From an uncultured Clostridia bacterium (GTDB lineage: Bacteria > Bacillota > Clostridia > Christensenellales > UBA1242): a DNA stretch of 64,000 nt. The stretch's first letter is position 1. Each line of letters starts with the position of its first letter. The DNA lies in the NCBI GenBank assembly GCA_934746645.1, contig CAKVFE010000001.1:186001-250000 (forward strand), given 5' to 3'. The notes beneath the pieces are model-generated. The model was given only the letters and a program-made list of their open reading frames with translations. It did not search any database and was not told the origin of the DNA. Shown here one piece after another: positions 33,390-41,683 of this stretch. The position numbers and the translations under genes are program-made.

Positions 33390-35144
33390 TTAGTTTACTG
33401 CACAGTCAAGTTGACACTTGATTCCGTATAATTTTATTTCTCCGTCTGCATTGTTTCTATTTATCAACACTTTTACTTTTACGGCATAATAATCAACTCC
33501 TGATTGTTTTGCTGTGTTGCTAAATATGTGGTTATGTCCACTCAGTGCAGCTGTTGTAATATCGTCCCATACAGGTTGTGTGTCATTTGCATTGTTTGTA
33601 GCTAAAACCTGAATTGTTGCGTTAAGCGGTTTTTTCAAATCTAATTGTACGTTTATTGCTTTAGGACAAATTGTTAAATTTGTTCCAAAAGGCGTATAAA
33701 CAACATTGATTATTCCACCAATTTTATTGAAATGTTTTGTTTGTGTAACTGTAGAGTCATTATCATCTGTAACAACTATTTTGATATAGTTGTCGCCCAT
33801 AGATAATGCGTTCCACGTTTCAAGGCTAATCTCAAGCGTGTTTTCCTGAGAACCTGTAGCAGTAAACGTTCTTATAAGTGTATCGTTTACATACTCTTTT
33901 ACAGTAACTGTAGCGTCATCTCCGTCATACACAATATATTTATATTTAATGCGTGTAGCTACGTCGCCTATTGCAGAGTCATCGCCTGATATAAATGGCG
34001 GGTAGTTATCTTGTACTACAACAACGCTAGTTGACGCATAATCAGACTCCCCGTTTGAGTTAATAGCTTTTACCCTGTATTGTATGGTGTTTATATTACT
34101 AGATATAGAATCCTCATACTCATTATTGTCGCCCTTATAAACCTCAAGCCAACTTCCACCATTTATAGAGCGTTCAAGAATGTAATATGCGTTGTTTACA
34201 GCTGACCAAGAAATTTTTGCTTTTCCTCCCTCTATTCCGCCTGCATTATAATTAGCGTCGCAATATACAGGAGTTGTAATATTTATTGTTGGTGCATCTA
34301 GTGGTGGGAACATAATATAACAACCGTCCGAATCTACTTCATCAGACACCAGAATATCAGATGGCAAATTACAAAGCGGACGCACGCCGAGGCTACCGCC
34401 GTACGCAAGGTTGCTGCCCAGAGTACCGCCCGAGTCGACATCGCGAACGAGGCACGAGCTCGACGAGTTAGGAGTTCTTAACCACCAATACCAAGAGTTG
34501 GCAGATGTAAAACTTGTACTTGTATAGTCTGAGTCAGACACACATTCTTCTGTTGGGTAAGCTTTTCTACAGTCATTTGTGTTTGCGGAAAATAACGCCA
34601 ATAAACTGCCCTCAGCAATGCTGTTTTCATTTGACAAACCAACTTCAGTATTTGAAGCGAAAAATACTTTTCTCACAATAGATTCATAGCTTCCGCCGTC
34701 TGTAACAGTATTTAGTGCAACTTTTAAGGTCGTGTCTAACATTTTACTTTTGAATAAGCTTGAAAAACCATTAAGAAAGCCTGCGTCTTCCGTATATGTA
34801 TTATGAGATACGTGAGTAGTTTTAGTTGTTGGGGCTTGGTCAGCGTTATGTTTTGCCGTGTACCATTCCCCAGCAGCTGCGTCAGAGTTAAGCCATTGGT
34901 CTATATTCGATAGAGAATATTTGTTATTGCCATAATTTTTTCTGTCAGAATTTGTATTGTTTGGTTCTTTTGCGTCAACCGCTCTTAATGCAATAATTTT
35001 TTCTGTAATCAAGGTTGTACTATTTTCAGGGTAACCGTCGTGATTTGAATCAGCTTTAAGCCAAATTATAGGACTTCCTAAAAATTTGGTGTTTACTTCT
35101 TTGATTTTAGCACCGACAGCCAAACTACCTAATGTCTTTGACAT
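33390..35144 (-). CDS. DGR target protein: variable lectin-like domain plus fibronectin-type domains
   Basis: A 584-residue probable receptor-binding protein diversified by the retroelement. Residues 1 to about 280 form a DUF6273/FGE-sulfatase-like domain of C-type-lectin fold, seen as IDQWLNS, NSWYWWLRTPNS and the closing LGVRPLCNL. The variable repeat covers residues 224-258 inside it. Residues about 285-375 look like a fibronectin type III domain (KISWSAVNNAYYILERS, YRVKAINSNGESDYAS), and about 380-470 a second Ig-like domain. A beta-rich C-terminus follows. The start codon lies 13 bases inside the reverse transcriptase gene behind AAGGAGG, so the two are coupled. Virion location is inferred from the late operon. 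Confidence 0.88.
   Translation of the reverse strand: MSKTLGSLAVGAKIKEVNTKFLGSPIIWLKADSNHDGYPENSTTLITEKIIALRAVDAKEPNNTNSDRKNYGNNKYSLSNIDQWLNSDAAAGEWYTAKHNADQAPTTKTTHVSHNTYTEDAGFLNGFSSLFKSKMLDTTLKVALNTVTDGGSYESIVRKVFFASNTEVGLSNENSIAEGSLLALFSANTNDCRKAYPTEECVSDSDYTSTSFTSANSWYWWLRTPNSSSSCLVRDVDSGGTLGSNLAYGGSLGVRPLCNLPSDILVSDEVDSDGCYIMFPPLDAPTINITTPVYCDANYNAGGIEGGKAKISWSAVNNAYYILERSINGGSWLEVYKGDNNEYEDSISSNINTIQYRVKAINSNGESDYASTSVVVVQDNYPPFISGDDSAIGDVATRIKYKYIVYDGDDATVTVKEYVNDTLIRTFTATGSQENTLEISLETWNALSMGDNYIKIVVTDDNDSTVTQTKHFNKIGGIINVVYTPFGTNLTICPKAINVQLDLKKPLNATIQVLATNNANDTQPVWDDITTAALSGHNHIFSNTAKQSGVDYYAVKVKVLINRNNADGEIKLYGIKCQLDCAVN
34372..34474 (-). repeat. DGR variable repeat (VR)
   Basis: 103 bases matching the template repeat at 36341-36443 without gaps. 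It differs at 18 positions, all at template adenines on the coding strand (12 A to G, 3 A to C, 3 A to T); the other 74 positions and 11 adenines are identical. The template frame is rich in AAC and AAT codons, and the VR replaces Asn codons by Ser, Leu, Asp or Gly and one Tyr by Cys. The 3' end (coding sense) is an 18-base block with no adenine, which would act as the homing-initiation segment. A weak inverted repeat, GTCTGA/TTCGGAC-like (34326-34347), lies 25 bases past the VR. Confidence 0.96.
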
Positions 35145-36184
35145 TTTATTTCCTCCTTATTGAAAAGATTTTTATATAATTCATTCATTTGTTTAATTAA
35201 GTGATAACAATTTCCACGTTTAGCGTGTCCCACCCAGCTTTTGTAAGAACACTCTATACGTTTCATAGGTAATCTGTGTTCAGAGTGTAATTTCTTAAAC
35301 TTTTTCAATCGCCTACGCATATTGTTTTTAGAAGACTGCCTTACTTTTCTTATGACTTTTCCACTTTCTGTTAGGTAAGTGTGGAAACCGAGAAAATCAA
35401 TACCATTTTTCAATGGAGATATACACGTCTTGCTGTTTAATTCTAAACCAAGCTCTGTTACATAAGCCGTAATTTCTTTACGGCAGTATTTCAAATACTC
35501 TTTGTTCTCGTGAATTAAGTAGAAGTCGTCCATATATCTGCCATAAAATTTTATTCCTAATTTTTCTTTAATAAAATGGTCTAACCCATTCAAATAAAGC
35601 AATGCGAATAATTGTGATGATTGATTTCCTATCGGTATTCCAACATTTCCCTCTGTGCTGTCAATAATCATATCAAGCAGCCACAATGTATCTTGACAGG
35701 AGATATGTTTTCTAAGTAACTGTTTCAACTTATCGTGGTTTATATTGTAAAAATACTTACGTATATCACACTTTAACACCCAACCGTCAGCGGTCTTATT
35801 TATTCTATAATAACGCTCCATAAAGTACTTAAGTCTATCAAGTCCCAAGTCTGTACCTTTACCAACTTGTGAAGCATAATTATCATAAATAAATGATTTT
35901 GTTAACAGCGGTTCAAGCACATTATCACACAACGAATGTTGCACAACTTTGTCTTTATAGCTATTGCTCATAACAAGCCTTTCTTTTGGCTCATAAACCT
36001 TGAAAACATTATACTCAGATAATGTGTAAGTCTTGGTTCTTATTTGTTTCTTAAGCAACGCTATAGCCTCTAGTAAGTTGATTTCAAATTTTACTGCAGC
36101 TTCTTTCCAGCGTTTGCCCTTGCGAGCTTTCCTGTAAGCATTGTAAAGATTTCTAAAGTCAAATATTTTTTCATATTCCTGCAT
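35129..36184 (-). CDS. DGR reverse transcriptase
   Basis: A 351-residue group-II-intron-related reverse transcriptase of the DGR type. It copies the template RNA with adenine-directed errors. The catalytic motif is YMDD (residues 217-220, in FYGRYMDDFYLI). The DGR-typical motif 4 GIPIGNQSSQ lies around residues 181-190. RT0-2 blocks include VYEPKERLVMSNSYKDKVVQHSL. The C-terminal thumb carries FLGFHTYLTESG and a basic RRRLKKFKKLH stretch. There is no maturase or endonuclease domain. AAGGAG precedes the ATG; the gene starts 156 bases after the template repeat and its 3' end overlaps the target gene by 16 bases. Confidence 0.95.
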   Translation of the reverse strand: MQEYEKIFDFRNLYNAYRKARKGKRWKEAAVKFEINLLEAIALLKKQIRTKTYTLSEYNVFKVYEPKERLVMSNSYKDKVVQHSLCDNVLEPLLTKSFIYDNYASQVGKGTDLGLDRLKYFMERYYRINKTADGWVLKCDIRKYFYNINHDKLKQLLRKHISCQDTLWLLDMIIDSTEGNVGIPIGNQSSQLFALLYLNGLDHFIKEKLGIKFYGRYMDDFYLIHENKEYLKYCRKEITAYVTELGLELNSKTCISPLKNGIDFLGFHTYLTESGKVIRKVRQSSKNNMRRRLKKFKKLHSEHRLPMKRIECSYKSWVGHAKRGNCYHLIKQMNELYKNLFNKEEIKCQRH

Positions 36185-36465
36185 AATTTCAAACTCCTTA
36201 CTGCATATAGCTCGTGCCTTGATTTTAATGCACTAACGTCAGTAATCTTGTATTTATCGTTTCCGAAAGGATATGCCCTCCTTTGTTGGCGGAGTACTGC
36301 TTTCGCTAAAATAGCTACTCGGTCTGACTGTATAACCCACCAAAGCGGACGCACGCCGTTGTTACCGTTGTACGCATTGTTGTTGTTCAGAGTACCGTTC
36401 GAGTTGACATTGCGAACGTTGTACGAGTTCGACGAGTTAGGAGGTACAGGGCATACCCTAAATTT
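36185..36465 (-). ncRNA. Predicted DGR template RNA (TR plus spacer to RT)
   Basis: The gap between avd and the reverse transcriptase gene. It begins with a short leader with a small AGGG/CCCT hairpin, then the 103-base template repeat, then a 156-base spacer. In the studied Bordetella phage system the equivalent spacer RNA binds Avd-RT and primes cDNA synthesis. Here that is inference from position and length. The spacer is open in the TR reading frame (GVRPLWWVIQSDR onward), hinting that the template came from a duplicated coding segment. Confidence 0.7.
36341..36443 (-). repeat. DGR template repeat (TR)
   Basis: The 103-base invariant donor. On the coding strand it has 29 adenines, mostly in AAC, AAT and TAC codons, the codon choice that gives most amino acids without stop codons when A is replaced. 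Its boundaries are sharp: 36340 and 36444 already differ from the VR flanks. It lies between avd and the reverse transcriptase gene. Confidence 0.96.
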
Positions 36466-36876
36466 TTAAGCTATATTTTGTTGTTTGTCGTTGTTACGCC
36501 AAGCAGCCGCCATACGCTTTACTTCAATAACTAAACCACTCCAATACTCAACTTCTTTTATTGTTAGTTCAGTTGATTTTATTTTGCTTGCTAGGTCAAT
36601 CATTGAATTTAATAATTTGCAAGATACTATTGCGTTTTGTTGACACTCTAGACGTCTTATGCGTTCTCTAGCGTCTTTTAGATTACATTCATTTGCCCTT
36701 ACCAAGTTTTCGTATATATCAATAGCTAAATTTTCAATTTTTGCAGCTAAAGAAAAACGATACTTTTTAGGAAAATATTTTGTATTTGCTGTCTTCTTAA
36801 ATGTGTGTTCTATTAAATCTTTAGATTTTGTTATAACACCCATTTCTTTAGGCGAACGTTCGTTACACTTTAACAT
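36466..36876 (-). CDS. avd: Avd-like DGR accessory protein (four-helix bundle)
   Basis: A 136-residue, all-helical basic protein, probable accessory variability determinant. It binds the reverse transcriptase and template RNA in characterised systems. Features: KDLIEHTFKKTANTKYFPKKYRFSL at the N-terminus, with the Phe-Pro-Lys-x4-Phe-Ser-Leu segment typical of Avd/four-helix DGR proteins, then long helices to VEVEYWSGLVIEV-like KEVEYWSGLV. The ATG at 36876 follows GAGAGG; a GTG start nine bases earlier lies within that site. It overlaps the fibre gene by seven bases and directly precedes the template repeat. Confidence 0.85.
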   Translation of the reverse strand: MLKCNERSPKEMGVITKSKDLIEHTFKKTANTKYFPKKYRFSLAAKIENLAIDIYENLVRANECNLKDARERIRRLECQQNAIVSCKLLNSMIDLASKIKSTELTIKEVEYWSGLVIEVKRMAAAWRNNDKQQNIA

Positions 36877-39002
36877 TGAATACACCTCTCAGAGCTCAAC
36901 AGAGTACCACTTGTGATTGTTACACCACTTATAGTTAAACTATTAAATATTGCAACAGCGTTGCCTCCTGACAATGTTTGATGAGCTAATTTTATTGATA
37001 CAATATCTTTTGTTGCTTGAGCAAGTTCTTCGCTTCCTGTGTCAAGATAAACACTTCCATAAGCAAAAGATAAAGCTCCATTATTGTTGATAATATAAAG
37101 CTTATTACTCTCTTTAGTTTCTAAGCCGTCATAAGCAGATTTTGTAATAACTCTAAAAGAGATATTGTTGTTTGTTTCGGTATCTTTTACGCCACCTGAA
37201 TACAAAAATAGACTTCCAAGAGCAATAGCAACCGTTCCATTTTCACTTATTAAATATAAAGTGGTTGAATTTTTGGTTGTAAGAGCGTCATAGTTTGCCC
37301 TTGTTATGTTTTTTATATCAAGAACCGTATCGTCATCAAGCTTAATTTTTTTAACGGTTAAACTACCTGTAGTTTCGTCCATAAACAGTGTTTCGCCGTC
37401 AGCCCTACCAATAGAACCTATCTCATCTATTCTCTCAAGTAGTTTTATATCGCTTTCAGCTTTAGTCATACGTGTTCCAAGACTTGTAATATCGCTTTTT
37501 ACACCATTTAGATAAGTACTTTTAACACGAATTTTTTGTTTATAGCTATCGTTGGCGTCTTTATAAACCTCAATACTTTCGCCGTCGCCATAGTAGTAAT
37601 CTATCAAAGCCGATAAATCAAACTCTACATTTTCTCCATTTGCAACAACCAATGTAACAACGTTTGTTGAAGAATCAAAACTTGCAGATTTTACAAAACT
37701 TTCCATAGGTAAATTCACAGCATTGCTTGTACCGTCATTTTTAATCAAGTTAAGCGTACCTGTAGTGTTGTCATAACTTACGTTGCTATAACAATCTTTT
37801 AAGGTTGTGTTTTGAGAATCTAACTGAGTTTTTAATACTTTTACCTGACGAGCAGACGCCACTTTTGTTGCGTCATCAGTAGTTAAGTTATCTACAATAT
37901 CTGTCTTATTTACTTTACCCTCATCTAATTCCTCAAGCTTTGACGTATGTTGCCCCAGCGTAGTACCATAGCCGTCAAGAGTTTGTTTATAAGAATCTTT
38001 AATCTTAAATTTTTTCTTGCCGTTTTCTGTTACTAAAACAACAGTACTATCATCGCCATAGTATTCGTCAACAAGACTAGAAACGTCAATGGTTATATCA
38101 CTATCGTCCATTAAAATTAAATGTAGTGATTTGGTAGAATCGTCGTAATAGCTCGCACCACTTTTCAAAATCTTTTCACTTGGCAAATCATAAGTGATTG
38201 TATCGCCATTTGTTTTTGTAAATATAATTACACCTGTGGTCGAATTGTATTCAACATTTTTAATAGCAATATCTACCTTGCCGTCAACGCCATTTATAGA
38301 ATTATTGATAGTTGTAATAACTTCGTTTAACGCCTTTGCTGACGGAACTTTGGCTTTGTTATTTTTATCTTCGCCAGCAAAAGATTCCATAACGTCCGAC
38401 TTGTCAAACTTAAGAGCCATTGCCTCTTTATGAGCGTTTATGTTTGTATTGTGTGAAGATATATCATCTGTTATTTTTTGTCTAATATCACTGTGTGCTG
38501 CAACGCTAGTATTATGGGCAACAATATCAGAATCAATTTCTCCTCTAATTGCAATATGGTCTAGTATGTTTTCATCAGACTTTTCATTCAAAGAACTCAA
38601 GTTGGCGGAAATCTTGTTTAGAACCGCTTGTAGCGTTTGTGTGTCTTTATCTGCAGCCTTTTCGTAAACCTTAACATACCCTGCAAACTTACCGTCCACA
38701 AAAGAACTGATAAGGTCTTGTAGGCTATATGCAAAATTTTCATTGGCTTCTTTTTCAGGGTAAAGACCCGTAATATCAAGCTTCATATACCCTGCAGCGT
38801 CGTCAGAGCTTAATGCGTCTTGAATTATGTTTATTTTTTCTGCAATAAACTTAGCAAGTTGGTCAAACCATAGCTTTAAGTCTGTTGGAGATAAACCGCC
38901 AACACCATAAGAAGATGACAAGTTTGGTTTATCAGCAAGAGCAACTACGCCTTTTGAGCTAAGTTCTGCAGAGGTAATATTTGTAAATCTTTTTAATGCC
39001 AT
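36870..39002 (-). CDS. Phage tail fibre or receptor-binding structural protein
   Basis: A 710-residue repetitive beta/coiled structural protein. The N-terminus (ALKRFTNITSAELSSKGVVALADKPN) is typical of phage fibre anchoring regions. A His-rich heptad section (SDIVAHNTSVAAHSDIRQK, then SSHNTNINAHKEAM) suggests a trimeric coiled coil around residues 150-190. Repeated beta units follow, seen as VEYNSTTGVIIFTKTNGD and VSYDNTTGTLNLIKNDG (about residues 250 and 400). Two LYLISENGTVAIALGSLFL / LYIINNNGALSFAYGSVYL repeats lie near the C-terminus. It precedes avd and is not itself a variable-repeat carrier. Confidence 0.75.
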   Translation of the reverse strand: MALKRFTNITSAELSSKGVVALADKPNLSSSYGVGGLSPTDLKLWFDQLAKFIAEKINIIQDALSSDDAAGYMKLDITGLYPEKEANENFAYSLQDLISSFVDGKFAGYVKVYEKAADKDTQTLQAVLNKISANLSSLNEKSDENILDHIAIRGEIDSDIVAHNTSVAAHSDIRQKITDDISSHNTNINAHKEAMALKFDKSDVMESFAGEDKNNKAKVPSAKALNEVITTINNSINGVDGKVDIAIKNVEYNSTTGVIIFTKTNGDTITYDLPSEKILKSGASYYDDSTKSLHLILMDDSDITIDVSSLVDEYYGDDSTVVLVTENGKKKFKIKDSYKQTLDGYGTTLGQHTSKLEELDEGKVNKTDIVDNLTTDDATKVASARQVKVLKTQLDSQNTTLKDCYSNVSYDNTTGTLNLIKNDGTSNAVNLPMESFVKSASFDSSTNVVTLVVANGENVEFDLSALIDYYYGDGESIEVYKDANDSYKQKIRVKSTYLNGVKSDITSLGTRMTKAESDIKLLERIDEIGSIGRADGETLFMDETTGSLTVKKIKLDDDTVLDIKNITRANYDALTTKNSTTLYLISENGTVAIALGSLFLYSGGVKDTETNNNISFRVITKSAYDGLETKESNKLYIINNNGALSFAYGSVYLDTGSEELAQATKDIVSIKLAHQTLSGGNAVAIFNSLTISGVTITSGTLLSSERCIQC

Positions 39003-39014
39003 ATTATACCTCCG

Positions 39015-41678
39015 TTAATTTTTAAGTCTTCCAACTACTTGATAGCGGAAAGACACGTAATATAAAGCAAATGGTTTCATATATTCATCAGAGTAGATAT
39101 AATATTGTTTTTCTACCCATTGTTTTTCTTTTTCTTTAATAGCAAACAAGCTTTGTTCGTTTGTATTGAACGTAAAATCAGTAAAATTCATATCTTCAAA
39201 CGAGAACAAACTATTATTGATACGTGCTATTTGTGTGTATGGTTTTTTATTAGTTCTAACCTTAATTTTAGCTGCAGAAGAACGAAAAGACTTTGTTTTT
39301 ATAACCGTTGAACGTTTTACAGTGTTTTTGGTTAAATGAGGTATGCCGCAACAGTCCATTTTGGTTGCACAGCCACAATAAATTGTTCTGTCATCAAATG
39401 TGTACCACTTAGGGTTAATCTCTCCCTGACTATCTCTTTTATCAAAGTTAAATGAACACACTACACCATTTAATGTTCCAAAGAAAATATTATCAGCTAA
39501 ATTTTTAATTACGGTTGCCTTTTGAAAAACGCCACCTGTGTAATTTCCTTTTCTATCACATAAATAAGCTTCATATTTAACCAAATTGCCTGTGAAAATG
39601 TCATATACTTCGTGAACGGTATAATATACACCTATTGTGTATTTTTGACCGTCTATTGTTACCTCAACACCCTCATTAAAGACTTGAGTGGTTGATTTAC
39701 CCTCAGAATCAGGAGCGTTTACAACCTCTCCAACAAGATTTTTAGTTTCATTGATATTCATATAGTAAACAGCGTCTGCTAAAGTTATTGGAATCTCAAT
39801 AATTTCTTTTTCAAGACCACAAGTGCATTCAGCTTCGCTTTTACCACATTTTTTACAATAATGTACTTTCGCAGACTTTAATTCATCATCAAGTCTTGTT
39901 GCATATCTATATTCAGGGTATTGATTTTTGTAAAGACCTATATCTTCAAGATAATACCATTCATATTGTGGTACACCTATGGCGTGAGTATATCTCTGGC
40001 GACTGTCAGCCATAAATATTTTACCGTCTATAAGAACCAACAAATAGCCGTTCCACTCCTCAACCACAGCAGAACTCAAGTCCATATTTACTATTTTTGC
40101 GTCTATAAGACTTGACCTGTGCTCATTCGCACGCTCATTACGTACCGATAATTGACCTACAGCTTCTACACCTAAACGTGATATAAATATCGGGTCGTCT
40201 AGGAAGTTAACGCAAGCACCTAAACAGCCTATTCCACTTAACCCTTGTTGAGCTGGGTAAACTTTTGGCTGTAAATTATTGTTTGTTTCGGTGGCGGTAT
40301 GAAAGTAAGTTGAACCGTCCTGTTGAGTATCGTTTTTTAGCACCATTAAAGTATCGGCAACAGTTATCATTCCTGTAATAGGAGCAATACCTACACCGTC
40401 CTGCATATAGTTCATTATTCCAAAGTATGTTGGGTCAATATAGCCTGTATTGTTTCTTGCACAATAGAAGATATGATTTGGAAAGTCAGGGTTTCCTGAT
40501 AAGAAAACTCTATTATCATAAATGGCGACTATTGTACATTTTGTAATAAGGTCAGATATTTTAGAATTGTCATCTGTAACGCCCGAAACGCTTTTTAGCG
40601 TCTTTTTTGCAGTTATTTCAACGCCCGCATAAAATTCAGGGTACATAACGTTTTCGGCACCATTTTCTCCTGCAATTTGCACTGTTTTATTTGGTGCTGT
40701 TGGAGCAATCTTAAATTTTACAACCCCATTTGCAAGGTCAACAGTATAATCTGTATCTATAACCTTTGTTTCTCCATAAACTTTAACCTCTGAAATTGCC
40801 TCCAACTGATTTTCATTCATAATAAATTCAGTTGTTTCGCCGTCAGCAATAAAAGTATGTTTGAACTTTGGCTGTAAAATGTTTCTTTGCTCGTATTCTT
40901 TGCCTATATCGGCATTTGTTCCGCTAGGAACAATATTTATATAAGTTGTTGGAATATAAGCCTCAGATATGGCGTTTTTAATGTTATAACCGTCGTAAAC
41001 AAGGTAATTTTTACCGTCAACAATATAAAGTTTATTATTAAAAATAAAAGACGCACTTTTGCGAGTATTCATTTCGCTAAATAGGGCGTCTTGTGTTGTT
41101 AAAACACCCTCTTTGTATGATAAAAGTAAACTATCGCCCTCAGACAAACTGCTACTAGCATAAGATAAAACGTGTGTGTCTGCATTATAACTTGCCAACA
41201 ATGTTAAATCTTCGCCATTAGTCTTTGCTAAGGCAACAACAGCTGTAATATTATCAGCTAAAGTTTGCTTAAAAGTGTGGGTGCCGTTTATTGTTGATTC
41301 AGGAGCAGGAACTTTAATAGTCTTGCTCAATACAATATTTATTGTGTCTGGGTAATTTTTCCATAAATAAAGTTTATTTCCTGAGTGTATTAACACTTTA
41401 GTTGTAGTATTTCCACTACTATTCTTGTGTGAGTAGTTGAAAATACCAAAAACTTCATTTTCTTCAGGTAATACCACTCTTTTTCTAAAACCTGCAATAG
41501 TTTCAAGAGCTTGTCCTTGCCCTGATTGATAATCACGGTACATATTTACACAGTATGCAAGACGTTGTTCGTGAACTTGAGTATGGTCGCTTGAGAAGTC
41601 AACGCCTCTAAAATCGCCATAGTATCTATTGTAGGTATCTCTTTCCTGAAGAAGATTTTTTGAATTTTTATAAGCCAT
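39015..41678 (-). CDS. Podovirus-type tail stabilisation protein
   Basis: An 887-residue structural protein after the connector gene. The opening (ERDTYNRYYGDFRGVDFSS and VNMYRDYQSGQGQALETIAGFR) is characteristic of tail stabilisation or stopper proteins of short-tailed phages (P22 gp10-like), which close the portal channel. It is mostly beta-sheet with Asn/Thr-rich repeats. A Cys cluster, CKKCGKSEAECTCG, lies near residue 613. The start at 41678 (MAYKNSKNLL) uses GGTGG; a GTG 12 bases earlier is less likely. Confidence 0.7.
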   Translation of the reverse strand: MAYKNSKNLLQERDTYNRYYGDFRGVDFSSDHTQVHEQRLAYCVNMYRDYQSGQGQALETIAGFRKRVVLPEENEVFGIFNYSHKNSSGNTTTKVLIHSGNKLYLWKNYPDTINIVLSKTIKVPAPESTINGTHTFKQTLADNITAVVALAKTNGEDLTLLASYNADTHVLSYASSSLSEGDSLLLSYKEGVLTTQDALFSEMNTRKSASFIFNNKLYIVDGKNYLVYDGYNIKNAISEAYIPTTYINIVPSGTNADIGKEYEQRNILQPKFKHTFIADGETTEFIMNENQLEAISEVKVYGETKVIDTDYTVDLANGVVKFKIAPTAPNKTVQIAGENGAENVMYPEFYAGVEITAKKTLKSVSGVTDDNSKISDLITKCTIVAIYDNRVFLSGNPDFPNHIFYCARNNTGYIDPTYFGIMNYMQDGVGIAPITGMITVADTLMVLKNDTQQDGSTYFHTATETNNNLQPKVYPAQQGLSGIGCLGACVNFLDDPIFISRLGVEAVGQLSVRNERANEHRSSLIDAKIVNMDLSSAVVEEWNGYLLVLIDGKIFMADSRQRYTHAIGVPQYEWYYLEDIGLYKNQYPEYRYATRLDDELKSAKVHYCKKCGKSEAECTCGLEKEIIEIPITLADAVYYMNINETKNLVGEVVNAPDSEGKSTTQVFNEGVEVTIDGQKYTIGVYYTVHEVYDIFTGNLVKYEAYLCDRKGNYTGGVFQKATVIKNLADNIFFGTLNGVVCSFNFDKRDSQGEINPKWYTFDDRTIYCGCATKMDCCGIPHLTKNTVKRSTVIKTKSFRSSAAKIKVRTNKKPYTQIARINNSLFSFEDMNFTDFTFNTNEQSLFAIKEKEKQWVEKQYYIYSDEYMKPFALYYVSFRYQVVGRLKN

Positions 41679-41683
41679 ATTTC

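Noticed and set aside
36091..36354. 87-residue minus-strand frame starting inside the template repeat
   Set aside because: It starts at a GTG inside the TR, has no ribosome binding site and runs into the RT gene; better explained as the DGR template RNA and spacer.
36870..39002. Second DGR target in the fibre gene
   Set aside because: No segment of the fibre gene matches the template repeat; its internal repeats are ordinary beta-repeat units.
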